Notes: generated by a model from the sequence alone, not told the origin. DNA of 64,000 bases from Lentisphaerota bacterium (GCA_024225035.1 JAAEMX010000441.1:124001-188000), one strand, 5' to 3'; counted from the first letter of the stretch, positions 29,296-38,949 are shown. Program-made: numbers and translations.

Positions 29296-30558
29296 CTAAC
29301 TCCAGAGTTGCTGGCTGAAGTCAGGCATTGCTTTATTTTGGATAACTTCAGTTGTAAACATTTCAACGGTTGTTTGTCCTGAAGTGACATGGAACTGGTT
29401 TTTATGTTTTTTCAAGACATCCGGGTGCATATAGTCAACGGCAGCTATTTCGATCTGGAGCAAGGGTTTTATTTTTTCTTTAAAACTATGATAGGCTTCG
29501 TCAATAAGCTCAGCACCTGAGGCTTCGGATGGATGGTAGCTTGTTAAAATCTGCTCTAACGAAAACAGCATACTTTCCAAAATATTTTTGAAGGACTCTA
29601 TATTGTACTTTGAATGAATCCTTGAATAATTTTCGCCTACCAAGTATATAGTTTTTAAAGCTGATGAAACCTTGTAACACTTACGCTTTTCACTTCTTTT
29701 TACTGCTTTACGAAGAAACTCATTTAGCCTTAGGAGCAGCACATAGAGGTCAATTCTGCTATGATCATAGTCGAAAACATCTTTCCCGTACAATAAGCGG
29801 TTGCTGGATACAGCCTTACGATAACCAAACTGTAAAACCTGACCACAATGCCAAAACGTTAATTTTTTGTTGTCTGGAAACGAATCACGATCTGCTGGCG
29901 GTAAATCCGAACGGTGGGAGAAAGTGTCGGTCTTAGGATTAAAGCGGTTTTTTGTAGAAAAATCCCCTAAAGTGAACATAGTAGCATGACGAGGGACACT
30001 TTCATAAGTTAACTTGAACCTTGAGTCATAGGATACTGCCATGCAATTTCTGAAATATCCCTTTGAGTGAATAATTTTAATAAAAGACTTGGCAAAATAA
30101 TTTGCGTTGCAGCAAAGGAAGTGGAAAACAATGTCATGGCGGCTTGCAGCAGGAATAGAGTCACGCATGATAATTGCCATCTCTTCATCAGTTATTGGGG
30201 TTCTTATATCCTTTTTTAAGCGCTCATCCCGGCAGGAGGCTTCAATATAGTTGGCATCTTTATGCCCATGAGCGCATATATACAGCTTTGCGGGTGGCAC
30301 TATAGCTGCAAGTTTTAACTTTATTTCTTCCTTCATCCGGTAAAATCCGAATGGGTCGTTTATCTGATAGTTGATGCGTATTGCTGGCATAAAGTTAAAC
30401 GGCAGTGAATTGCGAGGACGTTTCATTTCGACAAAAAAATCACGACTTGTATGAGGATTGTCAAATCTCTCTATTGAGTCAAGAAAAATTTGTCCGTCTT
30501 TGTTATCGTCGTCGCATTCAGCAATTAGCATCAGAAAATATGCAGAAATAAAGCCCAT
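29296..30558 (-). CDS. His-Gly...Cys (clan CD, C80-like) family protein, paralogue C, intact
   Basis: This is the only unbroken copy, 420 residues from ATG 30558 (GGAGGG seven bases upstream; the frame is open nine codons further). The N-terminus MGFISAYFLMLIAECDDDN matches the other two. The presumed protease domain has VPPAKLYICAHGHK (His97) and IVFHFLCCNANYFAKSF (Cys150). Next comes NCMAVSYDSRF, comparable with the VSVRSS strand of C80 domains. PDNKKLTFW and GYRKA lead into a helical C-terminal half. No signal peptide or membrane helix is evident. Fold and chemistry are inferred from dyad placement only. Confidence 0.65.
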   Translation of the reverse strand: MGFISAYFLMLIAECDDDNKDGQIFLDSIERFDNPHTSRDFFVEMKRPRNSLPFNFMPAIRINYQINDPFGFYRMKEEIKLKLAAIVPPAKLYICAHGHKDANYIEASCRDERLKKDIRTPITDEEMAIIMRDSIPAASRHDIVFHFLCCNANYFAKSFIKIIHSKGYFRNCMAVSYDSRFKLTYESVPRHATMFTLGDFSTKNRFNPKTDTFSHRSDLPPADRDSFPDNKKLTFWHCGQVLQFGYRKAVSSNRLLYGKDVFDYDHSRIDLYVLLLRLNEFLRKAVKRSEKRKCYKVSSALKTIYLVGENYSRIHSKYNIESFKNILESMLFSLEQILTSYHPSEASGAELIDEAYHSFKEKIKPLLQIEIAAVDYMHPDVLKKHKNQFHVTSGQTTVEMFTTEVIQNKAMPDFSQQLWS

Positions 30559-30738
30559 TGTACAGCCCTCCACAGTGTGGGGCATTTAATATTGTATTAC
30601 ATATTGACAATGGATAGCTAATAAATGTTCGTATAAAATTCAATGGTCTGAAAATTTTATATCTTTTTGATGCTATTTTACGTTGAGCTTACGTAAGCTT
30701 TTTAGTTATTGATAAAATTAAATCTGGAGTTATAATAA

Positions 30739-31564
30739 TGCCTGAAATTCAGCAAATTGGGGTCAGGAAATGCAACATGAAATTTAAAGCTTTTATTAGA
30801 AAATATTATATTCCATTTGGAGTATTTTTTTAGGGATTGTTGCTTTTGCAACTAAGCTGTTTAATTCGAGGTTTGCTGTAATTTTAATTTTGCCTTGCAG
30901 TTAGTAATGAATTTATTTTTTATGGGAATATGTTTAGTCAAAGCATATAAACACTTTAAAACTTGCCGATGGAAACTCAGATTAGTTCTAACTGTTTGTT
31001 CTTTTTTCTACTTTATAGTCTTTATCTTTTATCTGACCTATGCGTCGGTTCTTGAAGATATTGATCCATAATATTTTAGCTTATCTGGATTGCTGGTTAA
31101 AAACGATGATCTTAAAAAAGATCGTTTGCAAAGTGACTAAGTTTGCCGCTTGTAAAAACTGGGAGCAAGCCAAGCTTCTTTTGCCTGTTGGAGGTATTCG
31201 TTATGGAAAACCTTCTTTTAGTGCGAACAGAGCGTTCTTTGAGTTTATGAAGTATACTGCGTGGTTAAAAATACGGGTGAACCGGGCTGGGTTTATTTTA
31301 AGGTATTTCATACTGACACCAATAAGCCTGTAAATTTGCGGTTGCTAAGGCTTAGTACAAAAGAAGGGGCAGGGTGAAAATTCTGATGAACTTTTCTACA
31401 TTAATTCCGATATCGCCATACACGATTCTTCAAGGAAAATACCTTATAAATTACGTTTTGAATTGTGGTTTTCTCCTGATTCTGACAAGCAGGAGCGTAA
31501 ACTGATAGAAAGGGTTCACGATATATATGACCCAATGGATAATTGGCTAACGAGGTTGTTTTAG
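30739..31564 (+). pseudogene. Decayed membrane-protein gene
   Basis: ATG 30739 has GGAG eight bases upstream. Sense is recovered only by changing frame several times. KAFIRKYYIPFGVFF stops in a T7 run, then the other frame gives LGIVAFATKLFNSRFAVIL. It continues as VMNLFFMGICLVKAY, VCSFFYFIVFIFYLTYASVLEDIDP, and finally KNTGEPGWVYFKVFHTD and PYKLRFELWFSPDSDKQERK to a stop at 31564. At least four breaks are needed. It looks like an inner-membrane segment plus a beta-rich domain. Family unknown. Confidence 0.55.
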
Positions 31565-31707
31565 CCTGTATATCAGGATGCAAGTTATTTTTATCTGGCA
31601 ATTGCGATTGATATATATTATTATTGAAATATAGTTTCTTTAATGAGTTTATGAAGAAAGATTAAACAGAATTCTATTCAAACCCTATAATTATATGGAG
31701 AAGAATT

Positions 31708-32235
31708 ATGTCAATCGCAGAGGAAGTAAAAAAACTACAGGACCTGAAAGAAAGCGGAGCTTTATCAGAGGAAGAATTTGAACAGGCTAAAAAGGCATTG
31801 TTAAAAGAAAGTTCAGCTAAGGCCGATAAAGCCGGCAAAAGTATAAATTTAAACTCCATTGATGTTAATACGTGGGGTATGTTTATTCACTTATCACAAC
31901 TGCTGGGATTATTTTTCCCGCTTCTTGGCTTTGTGGTGCCGTTTATATTGTGGCAGTTAAAAAAGAACGACTCTGAGATCATTGATACCCACGGCAAAAT
32001 TGTTGCCAACTGGATTATATCAGAGATTATTTACGGAGTTGTTGCTTTTATTCTGATGATCGTATTTATTGGAATCCCGCTTATTTTCGCACTTCTTATT
32101 CTTAGTATCGTCTTTCCGGTTCTTGGAGCGATCAAAGCTAACAACGGAGAGGCCTGGCCCTATCCGCTGTCAATCAGATTTTTTCACGTTACTCGTATAA
32201 TCAATGTCAAACCAGGCAGCGGTAGCGTTAAATAA
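31708..32235 (+). CDS. SHOCT and DUF4870 domain membrane protein
   Basis: The 175-residue protein has an N-terminal SHOCT motif (residues 5-35, EVKKLQDLKESGALSEEEFEQAKKAL truncated here to its core LKESGALSEEEFEQAK). A DUF4870/Tic20-like unit follows, with helices near 55-80, 100-122 and 120-145, and the typical WQLKKNDSEIIDTHGK and ANWIIS. These are small membrane proteins of unknown function. The C-terminal extension is about 25 residues. Confidence 0.75.
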   Translation: MSIAEEVKKLQDLKESGALSEEEFEQAKKALLKESSAKADKAGKSINLNSIDVNTWGMFIHLSQLLGLFFPLLGFVVPFILWQLKKNDSEIIDTHGKIVANWIISEIIYGVVAFILMIVFIGIPLIFALLILSIVFPVLGAIKANNGEAWPYPLSIRFFHVTRIINVKPGSGSVK

Positions 32236-32240
32236 TCGTT

Positions 32241-32816
32241 TTATGCAGGCGGGAGTCCAAGAGATTCCCGCAATCTGGTGATGTAATCAGGATCAACCGG
32301 AGTTTCCAGGTCGACCATTACTTCATCAAATTTGCTGATAATCATACCCGCTAACTCTTCATGCATGGATTGCAAAAGAGTTTGCGGGTTTTCTTTTAAA
32401 TGCTTGTGATAAAGCACCATTGCATTAACACTCAGTGTAGCGGTTTGAGGATATCCAGAGCACATTAGGTTCCATGGATCACCTCCGTCGTGCTGATCGC
32501 CTGCCGCCCGGATGTCAGAACGAAAAATAACTGCTGGCTTGCGCAGAGACTTTGTCGCGGTAAACTCGAGTACAGTTCCGGAGTCCAAGTCAGTACCGTC
32601 GAAATTAAATAATACTGCGTCGCATTCAATGAGTAATTCCAGATCTTTAATACGAATTTCATTTGAATACAAACCGCTTGTATTCATATCCTGAGGCAAA
32701 ACACAGGTGTATTTGCCTTTGGACACCTCTTTAATTTTTTTTGCCAACATTAGGTTTCCGGTCAAGTGCTTGTAGTCAAAAAGCTCACCGGCAAGGAATA
32801 TTTTGAAACTTTTCAT
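32241..32816 (-). CDS. Nucleoside 2-deoxyribosyltransferase-like protein
   Basis: The 191-residue protein begins with the family strand-loop FKIFLAGELFDYKHL. It has the substrate loop ECDAVLFNFDGTDLDSGTVLEF, where D and E are the usual catalytic acidic residues (GT..E). This family cleaves or exchanges the N-glycosidic bond of nucleosides. It converges on the DUF4870 gene with a five-base gap. Substrate not determinable. Confidence 0.65.
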   Translation of the reverse strand: MKSFKIFLAGELFDYKHLTGNLMLAKKIKEVSKGKYTCVLPQDMNTSGLYSNEIRIKDLELLIECDAVLFNFDGTDLDSGTVLEFTATKSLRKPAVIFRSDIRAAGDQHDGGDPWNLMCSGYPQTATLSVNAMVLYHKHLKENPQTLLQSMHEELAGMIISKFDEVMVDLETPVDPDYITRLRESLGLPPA

Positions 32817-32908
32817 TGATATCTCCTGTCAATTTATATCTAATATTGTGCGATTGTTAGTTTCGAGCAAGTTTTTTATAAGGTAAATAACTTTTTATTT
32901 TTATAAAA

Positions 32909-32936
32909 TTGACAAGTATCTTTGTAACTATATCTT
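32909..32936 (+). promoter_or_regulatory. Candidate promoter of the phosphatase gene
   Basis: TTGACA (32909-32914) and TATCTT (32931-32936) are separated by 16 bases, about 50 bases before the ATG. Confidence 0.4.
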
Positions 32937-32986
32937 ATATAATTACGAATTAATATTAGTATTGTGATTAAGAAGGAATAGCAAAT

Positions 32987-34603
32987 ATGAATTTAAAGCG
33001 CTTTGCTGCCCTGTGGTTTTTGCTGGTTGCTGTTACGGTTTTTGCCGTACCATCTACGAATCTAAAATCTTTATGCGTAATGATTGATGGTGTCCGTGCT
33101 GACGCCTTGGCTGCCGCCAATACGCCTAATCTGGATAAACTTCGCGACGGGACTTGGGCCAAAGGCTATCACTGTGCCTGGTCTGATGTTTGTGGTAATG
33201 TTGAAGACGCCAGGCCGGATAGTGCACCGAATCATGTTGCTCTGGCTACCGGAGTGACAGCTGCCAAGCATCAGGTTTTTACTAATGATCAGGTTGCTGA
33301 GGGTGACTACAAAGACTATCCATCATATCTTTCTCGCCTGAAAAAGAAAGAAGGACAGGACTTTAAGGCCGTTTTTCTATACAACTGGAAAGAAGATGGC
33401 AAGATTTCTTCCCCTGGCGTTGTCAGCAAACAGGGAACAGATGCACAAAGCACTGAACGTGCAGTCAAAGAATTAAGTAATGGCGCTGACGCCATGTTTA
33501 TAATGCTTGATGACCCTGATCATGCCGGACATGACAAAGGCTTTTACGCTTTCAGCAAAGATTATATCAAGGCTATTGAAGCTGCTGACGCTCAGGTTGG
33601 CAGAATGCTTGACGCAATAAAAAGTCGGCCGGATTTCAACAAGGAAGACTGGCTTGTTGCCGTTACCGCTGACCATGGCGGTTACCACCGCGATCATGGT
33701 ATGTGGGGCGGATGTGCTTCAACTATTCCGCTGTTGATTTCTGGCAAACATGTCAGTCAGGGGCTTATTCAGGGGCAACCGCACAATTATGATGCTCCAG
33801 CTACCGTACTCTCACACTATGGCTTAGTTTCCAGTGATGTAGATGGTAAAATTGTTGGTGATAAAGTGGTTGATGTCAAGCCTGTAAGACTTGATAAAGA
33901 TTTACAGTACTACTTGCCCTTCAAAAATTTCTTTACCAATGAAGCCGGTGATAAAAAAGTTATTGTGCATGGTGAAAATATAGTTACCGGTAAGAAAGGC
34001 GCCAAGTTTCGCAATTATTATGAAGTCAACACTCGACATCAGAAATCTTATTTGACGCTGGCTGGATCTGACAAGTTAAAGTTGCCTGAAGATAATCAGT
34101 TTACTATAACTATGTGGTTGAATATGCCGCTTATGGAAATGGATAGCCCGGTTATCCTGGCTAATAAAGACATTACTAAAAAGAATGAACCTGGATTTGT
34201 GCTCTATGCTGCTCACAAAGTGGACAGAGCTAAACGTCCCGGAATCGCGGCTGAATTTCTGAGCAAAGACGGTAAACCGGTAATTCTTGGACAATTTGAT
34301 ATACCTGTTGACTACTGGACATTCTTCGCCATTACAGTTGATACCAATGGCATGATGCGCCTTTATCAGGGTGCGCCTGACGGACGCTTTTACTGGATAA
34401 GCACGAATGCCAAAGGTGCTAAAATAAACAGCGGAAAACCTTGGCATATTTTCCAGGATGCTTCTGAAAAATGCTGTAATCAATTTGAAGGTAAAATGGA
34501 AGATTTCGCTTTTTGGAACCGTTCTTTGTCTCAAAAAGAGATTAAATCAATTTTTGACGCTGGAATGAAAAATAAGCCGCTTGATTCATTATTTTCAAAT
34601 TGA
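32987..34603 (+). CDS. Exported alkaline-phosphatase-superfamily enzyme with C-terminal LamG domain
   Basis: The 538-residue protein has a signal peptide (residues 1-21). A type I phosphodiesterase/nucleotide pyrophosphatase-like domain spans about 25-290. Metal ligands are D in LCVMIDGVRADAL, the nucleophile region DSAPNHVALATG, DDPDHAGHDKG and TADHGGYHRDHG. A concanavalin-like LamG domain (about 345-530) has SYLTLAGSDKLKLP, YWTFFAITVDTNGMMRLYQG and MEDFAFWNRSLSQKEI, so it probably binds a glycan. It acts outside the cytoplasm on a phosphoester or a sulfated or phosphorylated polymer. Exact substrate unknown. Confidence 0.8.
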   Translation: MNLKRFAALWFLLVAVTVFAVPSTNLKSLCVMIDGVRADALAAANTPNLDKLRDGTWAKGYHCAWSDVCGNVEDARPDSAPNHVALATGVTAAKHQVFTNDQVAEGDYKDYPSYLSRLKKKEGQDFKAVFLYNWKEDGKISSPGVVSKQGTDAQSTERAVKELSNGADAMFIMLDDPDHAGHDKGFYAFSKDYIKAIEAADAQVGRMLDAIKSRPDFNKEDWLVAVTADHGGYHRDHGMWGGCASTIPLLISGKHVSQGLIQGQPHNYDAPATVLSHYGLVSSDVDGKIVGDKVVDVKPVRLDKDLQYYLPFKNFFTNEAGDKKVIVHGENIVTGKKGAKFRNYYEVNTRHQKSYLTLAGSDKLKLPEDNQFTITMWLNMPLMEMDSPVILANKDITKKNEPGFVLYAAHKVDRAKRPGIAAEFLSKDGKPVILGQFDIPVDYWTFFAITVDTNGMMRLYQGAPDGRFYWISTNAKGAKINSGKPWHIFQDASEKCCNQFEGKMEDFAFWNRSLSQKEIKSIFDAGMKNKPLDSLFSN

Positions 34604-34627
34604 GCGTTGATATATATTACTGCAGAC

Positions 34628-34652
34628 CGCCGTTCTTACGGCGTTTTTTTTT
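34628..34652 (+). terminator. Rho-independent terminator
   Basis: CGCCGT / ACGGCG stem with a four-base loop, then nine T. Confidence 0.9.
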
Positions 34653-34809
34653 ATTGACTATCAATACGTTAATTATTCGTTTTCAGTAGCATTTAGATAT
34701 TAATTATTATTTTTAATGTGCTTGAATTTAGTGAAAAGTTTTTTTTTAAGTATTGAACCCTTCACTTAATGGTATAAGTTTTTATTAACTCATATATATC
34801 GGAGGAAAC

Positions 34810-35469
34810 ATGCTGAGTTTTGCGGAAGAAATTTATCTGATGGCTCTTGACGAAGAGTCGGGAAAGATTGTATTGCCTGGAGGGGAGGCTACTTTGCATC
34901 GCCTGCTGGTTGGAGCAGTCCTTTGTGAAATATCATTTCTGGATCGGATCGACAATGACAGTCAAGGTATTTTTCTTATAAATACTGAAACGACAAATGA
35001 CCCGCTGCTTGATGAAATAATAGACACAATCAGGCTGCGTGATCGTCGTGAAAGTATCTACTTCTGGATGGAAAACCTTTTACCGGAAGCAAGTAATATC
35101 CAAAGCAATGTGATTACCAGCTTAATAGATAAGGGCATCATTAAGGAGGTTGATGACCGAATATTATGGGTAATCCCTTCAAGGCGTTATCCGGTAATAG
35201 ATAACCAGGAGGTTGAAGAAGTCAAACATAGAATTGAACGTTTAATCGAGAATAAGGAAATGGTTCCGGACCCTCGTGACGCGGTGATTATCAGTTTGAT
35301 TTATGCAAGTGGAATGCTGAAGAGGTTTTATTCGGCAGAGGAGTATCAAAGCCGGGACCCTCGGATAAAACAGCTTTCAACACTTGACATGCTGGCTAAT
35401 GAAGCCGGAAAACTCATACATGAAATTTCTGTAGTATTAGTGCAAACTGGGGGTGCATACCGCCCCTGA
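34810..35469 (+). CDS. GOLPH3/GPP34-like phosphoprotein family protein
   Basis: The 219-residue protein starts LSFAEEIYLMALDEESGKIV, then LLVGAVLCEISFLDRI. This is the N-terminal signature of the GPP34 family, which binds phosphatidylinositol 4-phosphate in eukaryotic Golgi. Bacterial members exist with unknown function. The helical body carries ILWVIPSRRYPVID and RDAVIISLIYASGMLKRFYS. GGAGG lies at 34801-34805. The next gene starts 28 bases on. Confidence 0.65.
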   Translation: MLSFAEEIYLMALDEESGKIVLPGGEATLHRLLVGAVLCEISFLDRIDNDSQGIFLINTETTNDPLLDEIIDTIRLRDRRESIYFWMENLLPEASNIQSNVITSLIDKGIIKEVDDRILWVIPSRRYPVIDNQEVEEVKHRIERLIENKEMVPDPRDAVIISLIYASGMLKRFYSAEEYQSRDPRIKQLSTLDMLANEAGKLIHEISVVLVQTGGAYRP

Positions 35470-35497
35470 GCAAAACATTTGGAGAGGAGCAAAAAGG

Positions 35498-35950
35498 ATG
35501 AAGAGGAACATAGTATTAATTTTGTTGTGGCTTGGGGTTACAGTCATGGCTCATTGTCAATTGCCTTGCGGAATATTTAATGATGATATGCGTTTTAAGA
35601 TGATTGAAGAGGACATTATAACAGTCCAGAAGTCAATCATTACCATTATCAATTTAAGTCGTGCTCAGCCTATAGATCAAAATCAGGTTGTTCGCTGGGT
35701 TCAGAATAAAGATGAACATGCTCAAAAAATTCAAAACGTTGCTTGGTATTACTTTCTGGCACAGCGTGTTCCTCCTGTAAAAAAAGAGGACGTCGGTGAG
35801 TCGGAATACAAGAAATATCTTACAAAACTGGAACTTCTGCATGAAATAATTTTTTATGCCATGAAAACCAAGCAGTCTTTGGATCTAAAAAATATTCACA
35901 TGTTGCAACATTTACTTAAGAATTTTGAGAAAATATATAAAAGTAAATAG
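35498..35950 (+). CDS. Small exported hypothetical protein
   Basis: The 150-residue protein has a signal peptide (MKRNIVLILLWLGVTVMAHC). The ATG 35498 follows AGGAG at nine bases; the frame itself is open to 35453. The mature part is helical and charged (DMRFKMIEEDIITVQKSI, KKYLTKLELLHEIIFY). A Cys near residue 20 could be a lipobox (VMAHC), though that is atypical. It follows the GPP34 gene and may share its transcript. No family recognised. Confidence 0.6.
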   Translation: MKRNIVLILLWLGVTVMAHCQLPCGIFNDDMRFKMIEEDIITVQKSIITIINLSRAQPIDQNQVVRWVQNKDEHAQKIQNVAWYYFLAQRVPPVKKEDVGESEYKKYLTKLELLHEIIFYAMKTKQSLDLKNIHMLQHLLKNFEKIYKSK

Positions 35951-36201
35951 TGTCAGGGCTTCATATCCCTTTGCCTTCATGTTATAAAGTGTAATATATT
36001 CACAATTAAACTGTTGCGGGGTAGAAAAAACCACGGTTATTTGTTATAATATATGTTGAAAGATACGATGCTGCTGTATTCGAGTAATGAGATTTTTTAA
36101 GTTTCACTTGAAATATAATTTTGAAACGGCATGTTGTTTCTGATTTTAATTAGATATATTTATTTTGAAAAGAGCAAATAACGTTGGGGATATGAAGCAA
36201 T

Positions 36202-36504
36202 ATGCACCAAACAAAAGAATCTGTAATTGAAGCGCAAAAACTTGACGTGCAAGAGCCGTCGAGGTACAAAGTGGTGCTGTTGAATGACGACTATACGACG
36301 ATGGATTTTGTAATCATGGTTCTTATGGTTATTTTCCATCGAACACTTGATGAAGCACAGAATATTATGATTTCTGTACACAAAAGTGGAAAAGCAGTTT
36401 GCGGTATATATGCATTTGAGGTAGCAGAAACAAAAGTTGCGCAGGTAAAGTCATTAGCAGGACAACACAAGTTCCCATTACGCTGTGCCATGGAAAAGGA
36501 GTAA
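36202..36504 (+). CDS. clpS: ATP-dependent Clp protease adaptor ClpS
   Basis: The 100-residue adaptor presents N-end-rule substrates to ClpA. The conserved core is PSRYKVVLLNDDYTTMDFVIMVL (shown here as YKVVLLNDDYTTMDFV) and the helix and loop HRTLDEAQNIMISVHKSG. The C-terminal strand contains AETKVAQVKSLA. It is five bases upstream of clpA, the usual pairing. Confidence 0.92.
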   Translation: MHQTKESVIEAQKLDVQEPSRYKVVLLNDDYTTMDFVIMVLMVIFHRTLDEAQNIMISVHKSGKAVCGIYAFEVAETKVAQVKSLAGQHKFPLRCAMEKE

Positions 36505-36509
36505 TACTT

Positions 36510-38825
36510 TTGGAGGTTATGCCACAACCCACTTCAGAACTTAACGAAGTTTTGAATGACGTAGTTAATTTTGTCGCAGGTCTCAAGCATGAGATGATTC
36601 TCACTGAGCACCTGCTTTTTATATTGTTGAAAAATTACAAGATACAAACTTTAATCGAAAGTCTGCATATAAGTCGTTCTCAGATTGATAGTCAGCTGGA
36701 TGATTTTTTTGAGAATAAAGTTGAGACTTTTCAATGTGATGTGCCTCCTATAGAGTCAGTCGCATTTAACCGGGTGTTGAACAATGCTCTTGGCAGAGTG
36801 GCTAGTGCTGAAAAATGCTGGATCGGAGTAATTGATGTTTTTGTAGCGTTGTTTGACGAGGAAGACACCCATTCATCTCATGCTATGCAAAAGGCCGGTT
36901 TGAAGCAGTTTGATGTGATTCGTGAAGTCAGTTCAGATAGTTATTATTCCGATGATGAAGGTGAATTTGATGATGATGACCTTATGCAGCAGTTTGAAGA
37001 AATGGACTTTGAGTTTGAGTCTACGGATGATAATCCAAATATGGTTGGGGATGAAGAGTCTCAAGGTCATGAAAAAGGTCAGCCAAAAATACTGCAGCGT
37101 TTTGCTGTAAACCTTACAGAATTGGCTTCTTCTGGCAAAATTGATCCTATTATCGGACGTAAACCTGAATTGAAAAGAATTATGCAGGTGCTTTGCCGTC
37201 GCAAAAAGAATAACCCTGTATTGGTTGGAGAATCAGGAGTTGGAAAAACGGCCATTGTAGAAGGCTTTGCCAGGCTTATTGTCAATGATGAAGTCCCCCA
37301 GCGCCTGAAGGAGTACAGTATATGGGCTCTCGACATGGGAGCATTAATTGCCGGAACCAAGTTTCGTGGCGAGTTTGAGGAGAGACTTAAGAAAGTCATT
37401 GATGATCTGAAAGTCATTGACAAGGCAATTTTATTTGTTGATGAGATTCATGTAGTAGTCGGTGCTGGAGCTGTAAGTGCCGGTTCTCTTGATGCGTCAA
37501 ATATTCTGAAGCCTGCTTTAAGCTCTGGAAACCTCAAATGCATTGGCATTACCACATATGATGATTATAAAAATCACATACTCAAGGATAAAGCATTCAG
37601 TAGACGCTTTCAAAAAATAGATGTGAAAGAGCCTTCTGAAGCAGAATCTGTTGAAATCCTTGAAGGAATCCGTCCATATTACGAAGAACATTACGGCGTT
37701 AAATTTTCAAAGGGCGCTTTACAACAGGCAGTAAAGCTGTCAGCACGACATATTAATGACCGTTTTCTGCCGGATAAAGCTATAGATGTAATTGATGAAG
37801 CCGGTGCAGGCAATTCTTTACGGGATGAAAAAAGACGCAAAATTATAACAGTTAAAGAAATTGAGGCTGTTATTGCTCAAACAGCAAATATTCCAGCAAC
37901 TAGAATTTCATCCTCTGATAATGAGAAGCTCCGCAATCTGGAAGAAGAACTTAAGTCTGTTGTATATGGACAGAACGAAGCCGTTTCCAAGGTGGTTACT
38001 TCTATCAAAATCGCTAGAGCTGGAATTGGAAATAAACTTAAGCCAATGGGCGGCTTTCTTTTCTGTGGTCCCACCGGCTGTGGTAAAACAGAACTGGCCA
38101 GGCAGCTTGCCAATCAGATGGGGATTACTTTTATTCGCTTTGATATGAGTGAATATTCAGAAAAACATACTGTTTCCAAGCTTATCGGAAGTCCCCCGGG
38201 ATATGTAGGCTTTGAGCAGGCTGGATTGATGACTGAAGCTTTAATCAGAAATCCGCATTGCGTACTATTACTGGATGAAATAGAAAAAGCGCATTCCGAT
38301 GTCTACAATATTCTGCTGCAGATAATGGACTACGGTACTTTAACAGATAACAATGGCAGGAAAGCTGATTTCCGCAATGCTATTATTATCATGACCAGCA
38401 ATGTTGGAGCCAGACAGCTTGATGCTAATAATATTGGTTTCAGCAATGACTCTCAACCTCAACTGGGAACACGCAAGGAAGTTGAAAAGTTTTTTGCGCC
38501 TGAGTTCCGCAACCGCCTTGATGCTATCCTGTATTTCAACCGTTTATCACAGGAACTTATGAAAAGAATTGTTGAGAAATTCATAAGAAACCTGCAGCAT
38601 GAACTTATTTCCAGAAAGGTAGAGTTGGAAATAACCCCGAAAGCGGTTGAATGGTTTGCTATCAAAGGATTTAATCCCAAGATGGGAGCAAGGCCTCTGG
38701 AGCGCCTGATCAAACAGGAGATTCAGGAAAAACTTGCCGATGCTATACTGTTTGGAGAATTGTCCAAGGGTGGCAAGGTTAAAGTGCTTGCTAAAGGTAA
38801 TGGAATTACCCTTACCCTTAAATGA
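36510..38825 (+). CDS. clpA: ATP-dependent Clp protease ATPase subunit ClpA
   Basis: The 771-residue protein has an N-terminal Clp repeat domain (about 1-145), an acidic linker (about 148-185, rich in D and E) and two AAA+ modules. Walker A motifs are VGESGVGKTAIVEG and CGPTGCGKTELARQ. Walker B is ILFVDEIHVVVGAGA in the first module and VLLLDEIEKAHSDVYN in the second. The short middle region without a ClpB coiled coil identifies ClpA. The TTG at 36510 is favoured (AAGGAG eight bases upstream); ATG at 36519 is the alternative. It unfolds substrates for ClpP, which is not in the window. Confidence 0.94.
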   Translation: MEVMPQPTSELNEVLNDVVNFVAGLKHEMILTEHLLFILLKNYKIQTLIESLHISRSQIDSQLDDFFENKVETFQCDVPPIESVAFNRVLNNALGRVASAEKCWIGVIDVFVALFDEEDTHSSHAMQKAGLKQFDVIREVSSDSYYSDDEGEFDDDDLMQQFEEMDFEFESTDDNPNMVGDEESQGHEKGQPKILQRFAVNLTELASSGKIDPIIGRKPELKRIMQVLCRRKKNNPVLVGESGVGKTAIVEGFARLIVNDEVPQRLKEYSIWALDMGALIAGTKFRGEFEERLKKVIDDLKVIDKAILFVDEIHVVVGAGAVSAGSLDASNILKPALSSGNLKCIGITTYDDYKNHILKDKAFSRRFQKIDVKEPSEAESVEILEGIRPYYEEHYGVKFSKGALQQAVKLSARHINDRFLPDKAIDVIDEAGAGNSLRDEKRRKIITVKEIEAVIAQTANIPATRISSSDNEKLRNLEEELKSVVYGQNEAVSKVVTSIKIARAGIGNKLKPMGGFLFCGPTGCGKTELARQLANQMGITFIRFDMSEYSEKHTVSKLIGSPPGYVGFEQAGLMTEALIRNPHCVLLLDEIEKAHSDVYNILLQIMDYGTLTDNNGRKADFRNAIIIMTSNVGARQLDANNIGFSNDSQPQLGTRKEVEKFFAPEFRNRLDAILYFNRLSQELMKRIVEKFIRNLQHELISRKVELEITPKAVEWFAIKGFNPKMGARPLERLIKQEIQEKLADAILFGELSKGGKVKVLAKGNGITLTLK

Positions 38826-38852
38826 TTTTGGATTTTTCCTACCGTCGTTTTG

Positions 38853-38875
38853 AGCCGATTAAAAATTAATCGGCT
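38853..38875. repeat. Inverted repeat after clpA, possible weak terminator
   Basis: Ten-base perfect arms AGCCGATTAA / TTAATCGGCT with a three-base loop. No T tract follows, so termination is uncertain. Confidence 0.4.
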
Positions 38876-38949
38876 TATACAATTATGTGAAGCCCTTACA
38901 GATTATTAGTTTTTAACAAATAAATAACTTGATATTTTGACGGGTTTCC

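Noticed and set aside
30545-30600. Earlier start (30585) for paralogue C
   Set aside because: The ATG at 30558 has GGAGGG at the right distance, and the resulting N-terminus aligns with the other two paralogues.
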